Under the pieces are notes generated by a model. It had not been told where the DNA came from. It ran no database searches and saw only the letters and a list, made by a program, of their open reading frames with translations. From the NCBI GenBank assembly GCA_039029195.1, contig JBCCGR010000053.1:1-32348 (forward strand): a stretch of 32,348 nucleotides of DNA, read 5' to 3'. Both the position numbers and the translations under genes were made by a program. The DNA is from JBCCGR01 sp039029195 (lineage in GTDB: Bacteria; Pseudomonadota; Alphaproteobacteria; Rhizobiales; Rhizobiaceae). Below, piece after piece: positions 15,870-25,915 of this stretch (its first letter is position 1; every line of letters starts with the position of its first letter).

Positions 15870-17543
15870 GTGTTGAGGACTATTGATCCGACACGTTCTG
15901 CAACGGCTGAAGACTGGTCGCAATGGAGGCACTCGCTTCCTGTGATCGTCACAGCCGTTGTTGTTTTATTGCCCCTAACAGCTTTATTCTGGATTGCTTC
16001 AGGCAGTTCTGGAGACGTCTGGAACTCATTGATTTCCTACGTGCTTCCAAACTCCCTGACAGACACCGTCCTTTTGATGCTCGGTGTTGGAATAGGAACG
16101 GCAACCATCGGAACCGGAACCGCCTGGCTTGTCACCATGTGTCGATTTCCCGGCCGGTCTGTTCTGTCATGGCTGCTCGTCATGCCGCTGGCTGTTCCCT
16201 CCTATATCGCTGCCTATTGCTACGTCGAAATTCTGGACTTTTCAGGCCCGTTTCAAACGGCCGTGCGTGAATTGTTCGGGTTCAAACTGGCGCGGGACTA
16301 TTGGTTTCCCGACGTTCGCAGCCTCACCGGCGCGTCTATGCTCCTATCGCTGGTCCTCTATCCTTATGTGTATCTCGCGAGCAGGCTTGTTTTTTCGATG
16401 CAGGGTGCCTCGATGCTCGACGCGGCGCGGTCTCTGGGCGCAGGACCGCATGAACTTTTTTTTCGCGTCGCGGTTCCCCTTGCCCGACCGGCAATTGCGG
16501 CGGGGGTCATTCTCGCCCTGCTCGAAACGCTCAACGATGTGGGTGCTGTGGAGGCACTTGGGGTTTATACCCTTACATTCGCGATCTTCGACACCTGGCT
16601 TAACAAGGGCAGCCTGCCCGGTGCCGCCCAACTTGCACTCATGGTGCTCGCCGTTGTTCTGGTGCTCATAGCGCTGGAGCGGGTCGCCCGCAGAAATCGG
16701 CAATATTCCGGCCGGGAGAATGCCCGACCGCCCGCGCCGTTTGAACTTAAGGGGTTCAAGGCGGTCCTGGCACTCATAGCCACCACAACCCCTGTGATCG
16801 CAGGCCTTTTGGGACCTCTGGTCTACCTCACATCGGCAGCGTTTCGGCGTGTTGAACAAATCAACGATCCGGAACTGATCAGCGCGGCCATGAACAGCGT
16901 TGTCATTGCAATCATCGCTGGTTTCCTGACGGTCGTGATCGCGTTCACAACGCTGAGCATCTGCCGACAGGGCGTGCCTGCATCAATACAAACGCTTAGC
17001 CGATTTCTCACATTTGGTTATGCCGTCCCGGGAACCGTGCTCGCCATCGGGGTATTTGTGCCCATGGCAGCGCTCGACAACCTGTTCGATGGCTGGATGC
17101 GGAGCCTGTTCGGCATCTCGACTGGATTGCTCATATCTGGAGGCGCCGCGATCATTGTGTTTGCCTGCACAGTACGGTTTCTGGCTGTTCCGCTTGGAAC
17201 AATCGAAGCCGGGTTCTCCCGAGTCAGTCGTAACATAGACCACGCAGGTCGGCTTCTGGGCACGGGTCGAACGGCATCCACCTGGAAACTGCATTTACCC
17301 ATCATGCGAAAGGCCCTTGCAGTTGCCGGTTTGCTGGTTTTCGTTGAATCGATGAAGGAACTCTCCGCGACCATTCTGTTGCGTCCGTTCAACTTCAACA
17401 CGCTGGCGACCTTCGTCTATGAGCGGGCCTCTCTCGCCATCTTTGAAGATGCTTCAATCGCGGCTCTGACAATTGTCTTGATTGGCATCATTCCCGTGGC
17501 GCTGCTCACGAGGGCGACGGATCAAAGCCGGTCAAATTCCTAA
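15870..17543 (+). CDS. Iron(III) ABC transporter, fused permease (FbpB/SfuB-like)
   Basis: Inner-membrane permease of 557 residues with about twelve hydrophobic segments, two six-helix halves fused in one chain as in SfuB/FbpB. Each half has an EAA-type loop that contacts the ATPase: AARSLGAGPHELFFRVAVPL in the first and AGRLLGTGRTASTWKLHLPI in the second. The start is GTG 15870 (TTG 15873 is an alternative) with no clear ribosome binding site, which suggests translational coupling to the binding protein 18 bases upstream. No ATP-binding subunit follows; the next feature is a hairpin and an intergenic gap. The transporter must borrow an ATPase encoded elsewhere, or the set is split. Confidence 0.9.
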   Translation: MLRTIDPTRSATAEDWSQWRHSLPVIVTAVVVLLPLTALFWIASGSSGDVWNSLISYVLPNSLTDTVLLMLGVGIGTATIGTGTAWLVTMCRFPGRSVLSWLLVMPLAVPSYIAAYCYVEILDFSGPFQTAVRELFGFKLARDYWFPDVRSLTGASMLLSLVLYPYVYLASRLVFSMQGASMLDAARSLGAGPHELFFRVAVPLARPAIAAGVILALLETLNDVGAVEALGVYTLTFAIFDTWLNKGSLPGAAQLALMVLAVVLVLIALERVARRNRQYSGRENARPPAPFELKGFKAVLALIATTTPVIAGLLGPLVYLTSAAFRRVEQINDPELISAAMNSVVIAIIAGFLTVVIAFTTLSICRQGVPASIQTLSRFLTFGYAVPGTVLAIGVFVPMAALDNLFDGWMRSLFGISTGLLISGGAAIIVFACTVRFLAVPLGTIEAGFSRVSRNIDHAGRLLGTGRTASTWKLHLPIMRKALAVAGLLVFVESMKELSATILLRPFNFNTLATFVYERASLAIFEDASIAALTIVLIGIIPVALLTRATDQSRSNS

Positions 17544-17546
17544 CGC

Positions 17547-17571
17547 AAAAAAAACGGGCCATAGGCCCGTT
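17547..17571 (-). terminator. Intrinsic terminator facing left, with no assigned gene
   Basis: AACGGGCC (17553-17560) and GGCCCGTT (17564-17571) form a perfect 8-bp stem with a three-base loop. A run of eight A at 17547-17554 lies on the left, so the U-run follows the stem on the minus strand. It is therefore best read as a terminator of leftward transcription. It starts 4 bases after the permease stop and may also slow rightward transcription. Confidence 0.65.
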
Positions 17572-17763
17572 GAAGTGGTGGCGTGTATGCAGGAGATCCA
17601 ATTGCGGCAGTCGAGTAAACTCTTTCCCGGTTGATCAGCGGGCCAGTTGGTCCCGCGTCGTTGAGCCGACAATGCGCCTCATACCTTAATCCGCGCTTGC
17701 CGGGATCATTACAATTTTATGCAAACCACCCTCTTTGAATTCCAAGGTAAATTTACCGCTCAT
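17572..17763 (-). ncRNA. Candidate leftward small transcript (structured RNA or 25-codon ORF)
   Basis: The 312-base gap 17544-17855 has no recognised gene, yet a leftward intrinsic terminator closes it at 17547-17571. On the same strand, ATG 17763 opens an ORF of 25 codons ending in TAA at 17686 (MSGKFTLEFKEGGLHKIVMI, then PASAD). It has no clear ribosome binding site. Between that ORF and the terminator are two hairpins: a bulged one at 17638-17656 (GCGGGCC with GGTCCCGC) and a small one at 17657-17670 (GTCG/CGAC). A trans-acting small RNA or a small-peptide gene are both possible. No known RNA family was recognised and no promoter is convincing. Confidence 0.3.
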
Positions 17764-17855
17764 AATTTGTTAACCCTGTTAATAAGAGTTAGCCATGCTG
17801 CAAGGGTCGGGGTTACATTGGCTTGGATCCTTCACCGGGGCGGTGGGAGAGGAAA

Positions 17856-19688
17856 TTGATCAAGCGGGCGGGTATTGTCGCACTATTGCTCCTTGTGCTG
17901 GTTGGCGCAGGGATTATTGCACTGCCTTATCTTCTCTCGTCGGAAACGATCCGCAAGGAAGTCAGCAACCGGCTGGCAGAGTTGACCGGTCGCACCGTTG
18001 TTTTGAATGGTGCATCGTCCGTATCTATCTATCCCTATCTGCAAATTGAATTCTCTGATGTAACGGTGAGCAATGTCGCCTCCGGTCAAGGCTCTCCACT
18101 GGTGGAAATGGACAGGCTGCAGACACGTCTTCGATTGTGGCCGATATTGTTTGGCCGAACCGAAGTCGCCAAATTTGTGCTGATCCGCCCCCGGTTTGAT
18201 CTCCACACAACGCGAACCGGCGAAAACAACTGGACTCTCTCACGCGGCCTGCTTGTCAAGTATATTGACGACATTCGAAGTGGCGGCCCGCAAGTGGAAC
18301 CACCATTCTCCATCAGCAGCATATCCATCGTCGATGGCATTCTTCGCTATCAAAATGACCTGCGTCGAAGAGTGACTTCCGCGACTTCGCTGACCCTCGA
18401 CGTGGATTGGCCTTCTGCCGGCGGGCGCATCACAATCGATGGCAACGGCGTTTGGAATGGCGAAGTTATCGACCTGACAGCAGAGGTGTTTGATCCAGCC
18501 CGACTTGTTATTGGCGAACAGACAGCTCTCAATTTCAACCTTCGATCAAAGCCGGTGAACTGGGAGTATGAGGGAAGCGCCACCGCACAGGCTGGCTTCC
18601 TGCTCGACGGTAAGATTACTGCGGAAACCCCTTCGTTGCGCCGACTGCTGGAGTGGACCGGATATCCAATAGCCGCAGGCTCTTCAGTCGGGGCTGTATC
18701 AATTTCGGCAGATGCTGTCTTCAAGCCAGGTTCTGCGCGGTTTCAAAACGCCGAACTCATGCTCGGTTCAAACACCGGTTCCGGTGTGGTTCAACTGGAT
18801 TTGCCCGAGTCTGGAAAACCCGCAATATCGGGAACGCTTGCCTATGATTTGCTTGATCTGACCGAGTTTGTTCCTCCAATGCCCCAGGATGGCAGATCTG
18901 TGCTGCCGGATGTGAACACGGATTTGTCTGCTTTGCATGATTTTGATCTTGATCTCAGGATGTCCGCAACGGCGGCCAAAATTGGCACGGTCGAGCTGGC
19001 CAACATGGCCGCCACGGTGCGGATGCACGACGCAAGAGCTACGTTCGACATTGGTGATGCGGAGGTTTTTGGCGGCAACATCCAGTCAACGTTCACATTA
19101 CGCGACCGCGATGGATTTCCTGCGGCCGACCTGAAACTAAGGCTCAGCAACATTCAACTGGAACAGTTCGGGGATCTCGTTTCCAAGAGCAGCACCAAAT
19201 TGATCGGCCCAGGGTCAGTGTCGGTCGACGTCGAAACCTGGGGCAAATCGCGCTGGACCTGGCTTGATCGGCTGGAGGGGACAGCGACGATTGAAGCCTC
19301 AAGCGGACGGGTAGAAGGATTGGATCTTGCCAAGATTGCTGAAGATGCGGCGAGCGGACCTGTGGTTGATGCCAACAAGGTCTTTGCGAACGGCACCAAC
19401 TTCAACCGGCTGAGCATTGGAATGCGCATATCCAAGGGTACGGCCTATTTGCGGGACACCAAGCTGGAAGGTGATGAGTTTGCTGCCGTGCTTCACGGGC
19501 GAACCAATCTTCACTGGCGCAGCCTCGCGCTCAACGGCACTGTGATGCTGCTAAAACCTGGAGAAGGTGACGACAACCCGCCGCCTGTTGTCGAAGCGCA
19601 AATACCCTTTCTGATCGGCGGAACGCTGAATTCTCCGCTAATTGCTCCGGACCAATTGCGGCTTAGGCCAAACCCGAAAGGTACCTGA
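17856..19688 (+). CDS. AsmA-family protein
   Basis: Envelope protein of about 610 residues. An N-terminal membrane anchor (IVALLLLVLVGAGIIALPYLL) follows a short basic start, and the rest is a long, beta-rich periplasmic region. SNRLAELTGRTVVLNGASSV near the N-terminus and repeated short strands ending in a C-terminal AsmA_2-like part (GTATIEASSGRVEGLDLAKI and FNRLSIGMRISKGTAYL) fit the family. AsmA-like proteins are thought to bridge inner and outer membranes and affect lipid transport or outer-membrane assembly. I prefer TTG 17856, which has GGGAGAGG just upstream and starts at LIKRAG; the in-frame TTG 17823 lacks a ribosome binding site. It is convergent with the cyclase gene, 20 bases apart. 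Confidence 0.85.
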   Translation: MIKRAGIVALLLLVLVGAGIIALPYLLSSETIRKEVSNRLAELTGRTVVLNGASSVSIYPYLQIEFSDVTVSNVASGQGSPLVEMDRLQTRLRLWPILFGRTEVAKFVLIRPRFDLHTTRTGENNWTLSRGLLVKYIDDIRSGGPQVEPPFSISSISIVDGILRYQNDLRRRVTSATSLTLDVDWPSAGGRITIDGNGVWNGEVIDLTAEVFDPARLVIGEQTALNFNLRSKPVNWEYEGSATAQAGFLLDGKITAETPSLRRLLEWTGYPIAAGSSVGAVSISADAVFKPGSARFQNAELMLGSNTGSGVVQLDLPESGKPAISGTLAYDLLDLTEFVPPMPQDGRSVLPDVNTDLSALHDFDLDLRMSATAAKIGTVELANMAATVRMHDARATFDIGDAEVFGGNIQSTFTLRDRDGFPAADLKLRLSNIQLEQFGDLVSKSSTKLIGPGSVSVDVETWGKSRWTWLDRLEGTATIEASSGRVEGLDLAKIAEDAASGPVVDANKVFANGTNFNRLSIGMRISKGTAYLRDTKLEGDEFAAVLHGRTNLHWRSLALNGTVMLLKPGEGDDNPPPVVEAQIPFLIGGTLNSPLIAPDQLRLRPNPKGT

Positions 19689-19708
19689 CCGATTTCATAC
19701 GGTCTTGA

Positions 19709-20980
19709 TTAGTTCAGAAAGATGGCCTCTTCCGGTTCCGCGCTTCTCGCTGTGGATCCAGCGATATCTGTCGTTTCTTCGGTCGAAGGTGCAAAAAGTT
19801 CTATTTGTTTGGCCACCCCTTCCAGTCGGTGCGACCCGGTTGATTTCCATTTGTCCGGTTCAACAGATGCGATTGCGCGGGTCACCAGTGCTCGAGATTC
19901 AACCGCCTTGGTCATGGCTTCAATACGAGCAACTTCGTTTACGGTCGGACCAATGACTGAAAATGTAAGCCGCTGCGGGACGCCAATGTTGCCGAACATT
20001 ACTCTGCCTGTGTTCAGCCCAACGCCGAACGTGATGGGAATTTCCCCCTTCTTTTTCCGTTCAGCATTGAGTGCGTCGGCTTGCGTCAGGGAATTTTTGA
20101 GTGCCTGGGACGCTGCTCGGGCTGCATCCTGCAACTGATCACTCCCTTCAAATGGAAAGATTGCGAGAACGGCATCGCCAATGAAGTCGAGCACTTCTCC
20201 ACCAGCTTCGACAACCGGTCCGGCGGTGCACTCGAAATACTCATTCAGCATGCTGATATAGTCTTCCGGTGGCATGGTGTCTGCGAGAGCCGTTGAATTG
20301 CGCAGGTCGGAATACCAGACCACTGCCTTGGTTTCGCGCCCGTCGCCACGCCGGATGGCTCCGTCGAGAACTTGTTTCCCAGCCTGCGGACCCAAGAATG
20401 TTGTGACGATGTTATCAGCAATCCGAGACTGGATCGCTGTTTTGCAAGCGGCGGAAAATCGCCGCTGAATCTTTTGCAGCGCCGCGATATCGTCATCTGA
20501 AAACCCGTTTGGTCGATCAGAAGCCCAGCTTACAAACAAGCCCGATTTGTTGCGGGACTTGAGTTTTGCTCGCGTTATGAACTCTGTGGAGATAATCACA
20601 TAGTCTGTATCTCCTTCATTCATGAGGTCTTCCAGAATGGGGAAATCGAGCTGTTGGTTGTCGCCAGTCAACCTTCGCCGCAGGACCGAGATTTCGTGGT
20701 CCAGCATAAACTTCATTGGGCTGGCGTCCCAAGATGGAGTTTCTTTGTCCTGGTGTTCGAACTGTTCGAACACAGTGCTTTCTCCACGCTTCCAGAGCAC
20801 CGTCTCCGCACCGAAGAGCGGATGTAGCGTCGGCCAGGTCAGCCGCGCACGAGAAAGAGGAACACCAAGCGAATAGAGGCGCTGGCAGACGTGGTCGAAC
20901 ATGGTTTCCATGTCGGGATCATCGAGCGCCTGATCGATCAGCCATTCGCCAAGTTCGGAGACAAGTGTTTTGTGTGACAT
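19709..20980 (-). CDS. Class III adenylate/guanylate cyclase with altered specificity residue
   Basis: Protein of 423 residues. The N-terminal 200 residues form an uncharacterised sensor-like region, also seen ahead of the catalytic domain in rhizobial cyclases. The class III catalytic domain spans about 215-400. Metal-binding Asp residues are present at D225 (VWYSDLRNSTALAD) and D269 (DFIGDAVLAIFP). N348 and R352 (PTVNEVARIE) match the conserved transition-state pair. The position that normally holds the adenine-specifying Lys is D265 (EVLDFIGD), and its partner is S341. Product specificity is therefore uncertain. ATG 20980 is preceded by GGAAA and begins at MSHKTLVSE; the frame is open to 21031, but the extra residues look non-coding. 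A cyclic-nucleotide-binding EAL protein is encoded elsewhere in the window. Confidence 0.88.
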   Translation of the reverse strand: MSHKTLVSELGEWLIDQALDDPDMETMFDHVCQRLYSLGVPLSRARLTWPTLHPLFGAETVLWKRGESTVFEQFEHQDKETPSWDASPMKFMLDHEISVLRRRLTGDNQQLDFPILEDLMNEGDTDYVIISTEFITRAKLKSRNKSGLFVSWASDRPNGFSDDDIAALQKIQRRFSAACKTAIQSRIADNIVTTFLGPQAGKQVLDGAIRRGDGRETKAVVWYSDLRNSTALADTMPPEDYISMLNEYFECTAGPVVEAGGEVLDFIGDAVLAIFPFEGSDQLQDAARAASQALKNSLTQADALNAERKKKGEIPITFGVGLNTGRVMFGNIGVPQRLTFSVIGPTVNEVARIEAMTKAVESRALVTRAIASVEPDKWKSTGSHRLEGVAKQIELFAPSTEETTDIAGSTARSAEPEEAIFLN

Positions 20981-21147
20981 GCAATTTCCGGTTCCGGATA
21001 GGGTTGACCTCAACGGACCGGGCAGCAGCAAAACTCTGCCGCCAATAGAGATGCGATCATCCGGCCCGGTCTGATCAACAATTTGATTGCCATAAAGGTC
21101 GGGTCTTAGTTGTGGTATTTCAAGAGCCGCACGAATGCTCTGGCGGC

Positions 21148-21193
21148 AAATGAAAGGCTCTCCTGACAGATCTGTCAGGAGAGCCTTTCATTT
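21148..21193 (-). terminator. 46-nt perfect palindrome after the lytic transglycosylase
   Basis: Arms at 21148-21170 and 21171-21193 are perfectly complementary with no spacer (centre AGATCT). In RNA this gives a very stable hairpin, 14 bases after the transglycosylase stop and upstream of the cyclase start. The T-run is weak (ATTT) on both strands. It most likely acts as a terminator for the leftward gene and separates it from the cyclase gene. Confidence 0.65.
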
Positions 21194-21207
21194 CAGATTT
21201 GTTGGTC

Positions 21208-22038
21208 TCAGCGAATGGTTGGCGCGAACTTTGCGATTGCCTTTTGATAGACAGTGGCCGCATTCCATTGCTTTAGCACATTAAAATTGTGGGAGCCGGG
21301 CTGATAGTCCCCGCCTCGCTTCCAGCCATGACCGCGCAAATAGTTCGCGGTTGACGCCAAAACGTCCGCTGGCGTTCCGATCAGATCACGCCGACCATCA
21401 CGGTTCCAGTCAACGCCGTAGTTCAGGTAGTGCTTGGCCATGAACTGAGTCTGGCCGATCTCGCCATGGGTTGCTCCCCGAAGCCTGCTTCGCGCCACGA
21501 GGCGCTTGTCGATGATCTTAAGCGCTGCCATCAGGTTCGGTCGGAAGAATGCTGTTCTGCGGCAGTCATGGGTCAGCGTTGCCAGTGCATCGACAATATC
21601 GTCTTTGCCGAGAAAGCGCCCGAAGCCGGACTCCATACCCCAGATGGTCACAATGATTTCGGGCTGAACGCCATATTTCTGTTCAATCGCCCTCAGTGTC
21701 TTGGCGTATTGGCGCATCTTTTTCTTCGCAGGTTGCTGAAGACCCGTCGTGCGCAGTTTGTAAAACGCGTTGAAGCCTTTTTTGAAGCTCTTCTGATTTC
21801 TGTCACGCCGGATCACGGATTTGGAGTATTTTGCCGATGCGAGTGCATCAAGCCCGCGCTTGCCGATCCCCGAAGCCGCGGCTTCTTTCGCGAAGTCTCT
21901 CTTAAACTGGTTGAAGCCTTTGCTTGTGCTGCTGCATTTGGCAGCCAGCGCCGGGCTTGAAATCATCACTGCCGCACAACCGAAGGCGATCGCCAACTTG
22001 CAGGTCATGCGCAGAACAAAAGGGCGTTTGGTTTTCAT
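21208..22038 (-). CDS. Lytic murein transglycosylase, MltB family
   Basis: Periplasmic peptidoglycan-cleaving enzyme of 276 residues. A signal peptide spans about residues 1-33 (LAIAFGCAAVMISSPALA). The catalytic glutamate is E136 in TIWGMESGFGRFLG, within an SLT_2/MltB domain. Supporting motifs are THGEIGQTQFMAKHYLNYGV (190-209), DWNRDGRRDL (210-219), ASTANYLRGHGWKRGG and a C-terminal WNAATVYQKAI. The enzyme would cut the glycan backbone to leave 1,6-anhydro-muramyl ends. There is no C-terminal peptidoglycan-binding domain, so it is a short form. I chose ATG 22038 because the signal peptide then has normal length; GGAG lies about 11 bases upstream. The frame is open to 22101. Confidence 0.9.
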   Translation of the reverse strand: MKTKRPFVLRMTCKLAIAFGCAAVMISSPALAAKCSSTSKGFNQFKRDFAKEAAASGIGKRGLDALASAKYSKSVIRRDRNQKSFKKGFNAFYKLRTTGLQQPAKKKMRQYAKTLRAIEQKYGVQPEIIVTIWGMESGFGRFLGKDDIVDALATLTHDCRRTAFFRPNLMAALKIIDKRLVARSRLRGATHGEIGQTQFMAKHYLNYGVDWNRDGRRDLIGTPADVLASTANYLRGHGWKRGGDYQPGSHNFNVLKQWNAATVYQKAIAKFAPTIR

Positions 22039-22292
22039 GTCTAAATCTGCTCCATTGTTGGGGCGGCCCCCCGAAATCGCAACATCCCTGGACTTCTGCA
22101 CTAGCGTGAAGACATTACATTTTTAGGATGGGCGAATCTCTGCTCTATAAATTGCCCGACAGCTGCCACTCGCGCAACATCTACCGCGGTTTTGAGTTTG
22201 ACCGATTGTGCAAGAAAGCACAAAAGGGCTGTGATTCTTACCAGCCACAGGAACCTCGGAGACGGTAACGCGCTGCTCCAGGTTGTACGCAA

Positions 22293-22895
22293 ATGAACTT
22301 CATCGAAACCATTGCCGCGTTGGAGGCGCTCTACACTGCTCCCAATCCGAAATCGCTAACCAAGGTGGTATCGCACTTCACGCCGAACTATCGCAGCTGG
22401 GTGGAGGCCTCACGATTTGTGATCTTGTCGACTGTGGGACCGGAAGGCACGGATGCAAGCCCGCGCGGCGACGACGGGCCGGTGGTCAAAATTGCCGATG
22501 AGAAAACTGTTCTCATCCCCGACTGGCAAGGCAACAACAGGCTCGATTCCCTGCACAACATTGTCCGCGATCCGCGTGTGAGCCTCATGTTTATGGTGCC
22601 TGGATCGGACAATGTGGTCCGCATCAACGGCTCGGCAAAACTTACAGCAGATGAGAGTGTGGTTGCTCAATTCGACAAAAGTGGGTTGAGACCACGTTCC
22701 GTTATCGTTGTGACAATCGAAGAAATGTACTTCCAATGCGCAAAAGCGTTGATGCGGTCCAGGCTGTGGTCGTCTTCTCAAGATGCCAAATCTGTGCCCA
22801 CCGCTGGTCAGTTTCTAATGGAACAGGCGACGATCGAAGACGCAATTTCCTATGATGAAGGATATGCCTCATATGCAAAGGAGAAGATGTGGTAG
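22293..22895 (+). CDS. Pyridoxamine 5'-phosphate oxidase-like FMN-binding protein
   Basis: Cytoplasmic flavoprotein-fold protein of 200 residues. The split-barrel core is visible from VEASRFVILSTVGPEGTDAS through RGDDGPVVKIADEKTVLIPD, NNRLDSLHNIVRDPRVSLMF and VRINGSAKLTADE. The wording fits the MSMEG_1061-type subfamily of PNPOx-like proteins rather than PdxH itself. Such proteins often bind FMN or F420-type cofactors; the substrate is unknown. The C-terminal FQCAKALMRSRLW is also typical. ATG 22293 has only a weak, distant AGG. The gene is convergent with scfR, 19 bases apart, and divergent from the transglycosylase across 254 bases that contain a short TTGTGC/GCACAA repeat at 22206-22223. 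Confidence 0.85.
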   Translation: MNFIETIAALEALYTAPNPKSLTKVVSHFTPNYRSWVEASRFVILSTVGPEGTDASPRGDDGPVVKIADEKTVLIPDWQGNNRLDSLHNIVRDPRVSLMFMVPGSDNVVRINGSAKLTADESVVAQFDKSGLRPRSVIVVTIEEMYFQCAKALMRSRLWSSSQDAKSVPTAGQFLMEQATIEDAISYDEGYASYAKEKMW

Positions 22896-22914
22896 CGCCG
22901 CCAGCATAGTGTGC

Positions 22915-24345
22915 TCATGACCAATCAAAGTCGCTGATGCCGGTGACGTGTTCATCAAGAGCAAGCGGTCTGGTCAACGGGGGATGTGCACGTGCAAGAC
23001 AAGCTTGGCGTTCGCAGAGTCGGCAGGATGGGCCAATTGGCACAACGCCACCTCTTCCGCCAAACTCTTCGTATTCTTCATCATAAACAAGTCCGCCACC
23101 GGGATGGGCTTCAAACCCAACAAGCAGCGCGCGACGCCCCCTCTCTTCTCCAGCCGCACTTCGTGGCCCCTCCACTGTCTGCGACAAAACAAGAAGCAGC
23201 ACTTCATCTGGTGTTACAACCCGCTCCACAATCAGGTCTCCGGGCCGTCCGAAAGCGCGGAAGACGGGAAGGCGCCCACACTCACCTCCAAACCTCGCAA
23301 ATGGAAATCCACGGCTACCGGAACGCCTGATGCATTGGCCGGTGTGATCGACTTCCATAACAAAAACGTTGGGTGCGGACTGTCCTTTGCGCTGCATCAT
23401 TGTGAGTCGGTAAGCGGCATGCGCAAAGGATACTGAAAACTGGCCTGCCAACGCTTCCAGATCGAAGCGGTTGCGAAGACCGCGTCGCATATAGGTGTCG
23501 TATGGCATCATCAATGCCAGTGCGAGAGAACGGGCGAGCTCCTGATGGGCAAGGCGCTGCGGTTCATGTCCGGTCAGTTTCAAGAACCCAACTTCTTCGG
23601 CCAGCAACTTGTGAGCCTCAATCAGAGCAACCTCCGTGGCGACGGCTTCAAATCGTTCTGCCATTGATATCCGCTCAGAAAGGAACAGCCGATTGGAATG
23701 CCGGTCAAACCGTCGTCGCCACAGAGGCATTGTGTCATAGGGCAGATACTGGACTGCAATGCCGTGTTTGGTTCGCAGCAGATGTTTGAAACCCTCATAG
23801 ATACCTTCTCGCTCATCACATTCTGACAGGATTTGTGCCGCTGCCGTTTCAATGGACGGGAAATAGGTCGGCTGGTTCTCGAGACGATTGCGCACCTCGT
23901 CGAGCGGCAGGCGTGTGGGTGTTGTCGCAGCGCGTGGTCCGTCCTGTCCCAACAAGCGGCCGAGGTCACTCATTCGGTCCTGCTGCTCGCGATAGGCGCG
24001 AAAGAGTTTCACGACGGCTGCCGCCGCATTGGGGGCGCCATCCACCAGTTCAAGCAACTCGGTGTCGCCCGGAAGTTCTCCCTCAAGCAACGGGTCGGAA
24101 AATACCTCCTTCAACTCCGCCATCGTGGTGGAGTCGGACGCCATCTGCAGCTCGGTGATATCCACGCCGAAAGTTGAGGACAGTTTCATCAGCAACTGAA
24201 CGGTCAACGGTCGCTGATTGCGTTCAAGCAGGTTTAGGTAGCTGGGTGAAATCTCCAGCCGCTCGGCCATGGCGGTCTGGGTAAGTTCCAGACCACCACG
24301 GATACGACGAAGGCGTGGGCCTGCGAATATCTTGGTTTGTGCCAT
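22915..24345 (-). CDS. scfR: XRE-type short-chain fatty acyl-CoA regulator (ScfR/RamB-like)
   Basis: DNA-binding regulator of 476 residues. The helix-turn-helix is at residues 8-62 (LRRIRGGLELTQTAMAERLE, ISPSYLNLLERNQRPLT). A middle region resembles the M78/IrrE-like fold but lacks an HExxH motif. The C-terminal DUF2083-like region carries IGPSCRLCERQACLARAHPP, a cysteine cluster typical of the family. RamB and ScfR proteins sense acyl-CoA status and control acetate and propionate metabolism, including isocitrate lyase. That fits its position divergent from aceA across 195 bases. ATG 24345 follows AGGATCT; the frame is open to 24366. Confidence 0.88.
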   Translation of the reverse strand: MAQTKIFAGPRLRRIRGGLELTQTAMAERLEISPSYLNLLERNQRPLTVQLLMKLSSTFGVDITELQMASDSTTMAELKEVFSDPLLEGELPGDTELLELVDGAPNAAAAVVKLFRAYREQQDRMSDLGRLLGQDGPRAATTPTRLPLDEVRNRLENQPTYFPSIETAAAQILSECDEREGIYEGFKHLLRTKHGIAVQYLPYDTMPLWRRRFDRHSNRLFLSERISMAERFEAVATEVALIEAHKLLAEEVGFLKLTGHEPQRLAHQELARSLALALMMPYDTYMRRGLRNRFDLEALAGQFSVSFAHAAYRLTMMQRKGQSAPNVFVMEVDHTGQCIRRSGSRGFPFARFGGECGRLPVFRAFGRPGDLIVERVVTPDEVLLLVLSQTVEGPRSAAGEERGRRALLVGFEAHPGGGLVYDEEYEEFGGRGGVVPIGPSCRLCERQACLARAHPPLTRPLALDEHVTGISDFDWS

Positions 24346-24540
24346 AGATCCTGTCCCAAGCTTCAAAACGGGGCTGGAAAGCCAGCGCGGAAACGTTCGC
24401 TGTTTTTACAAATATGACAATTTAACAACTCTAACAAGTCAAGACTCGGACAAGCTGACCTGATTCAGGCGGTGAGGTGAGAAAATTACCTCGAAAATTC
24501 GGTGTAACTTCAATCATAAGGGCTGCAACGAGGTTCCGCC
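24346..24540. promoter_or_regulatory. Divergent control region between scfR and aceA
   Basis: These 195 bases must hold both promoters. The part near 24400-24440 is AT-rich (TTTTTACAAATATGAC). TTTTTACAAA resembles a degenerate RamB-type site, but I see no exact match. CGAGG eight bases before ATG 24541 is a fair ribosome binding site for aceA. Confidence 0.35.
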
Positions 24541-25881
<1,341 letters not shown>

Positions 25882-25915
25882 TCAGCCGCCAGTCACTTGG
25901 GAAAGGAGTGCAAAA

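Noticed and set aside
17766..17785. TTAA-N5-TTAA near 17770 as a CtrA site upstream of the AsmA gene
   Set aside because: Spacing is five instead of seven and there is no further support.
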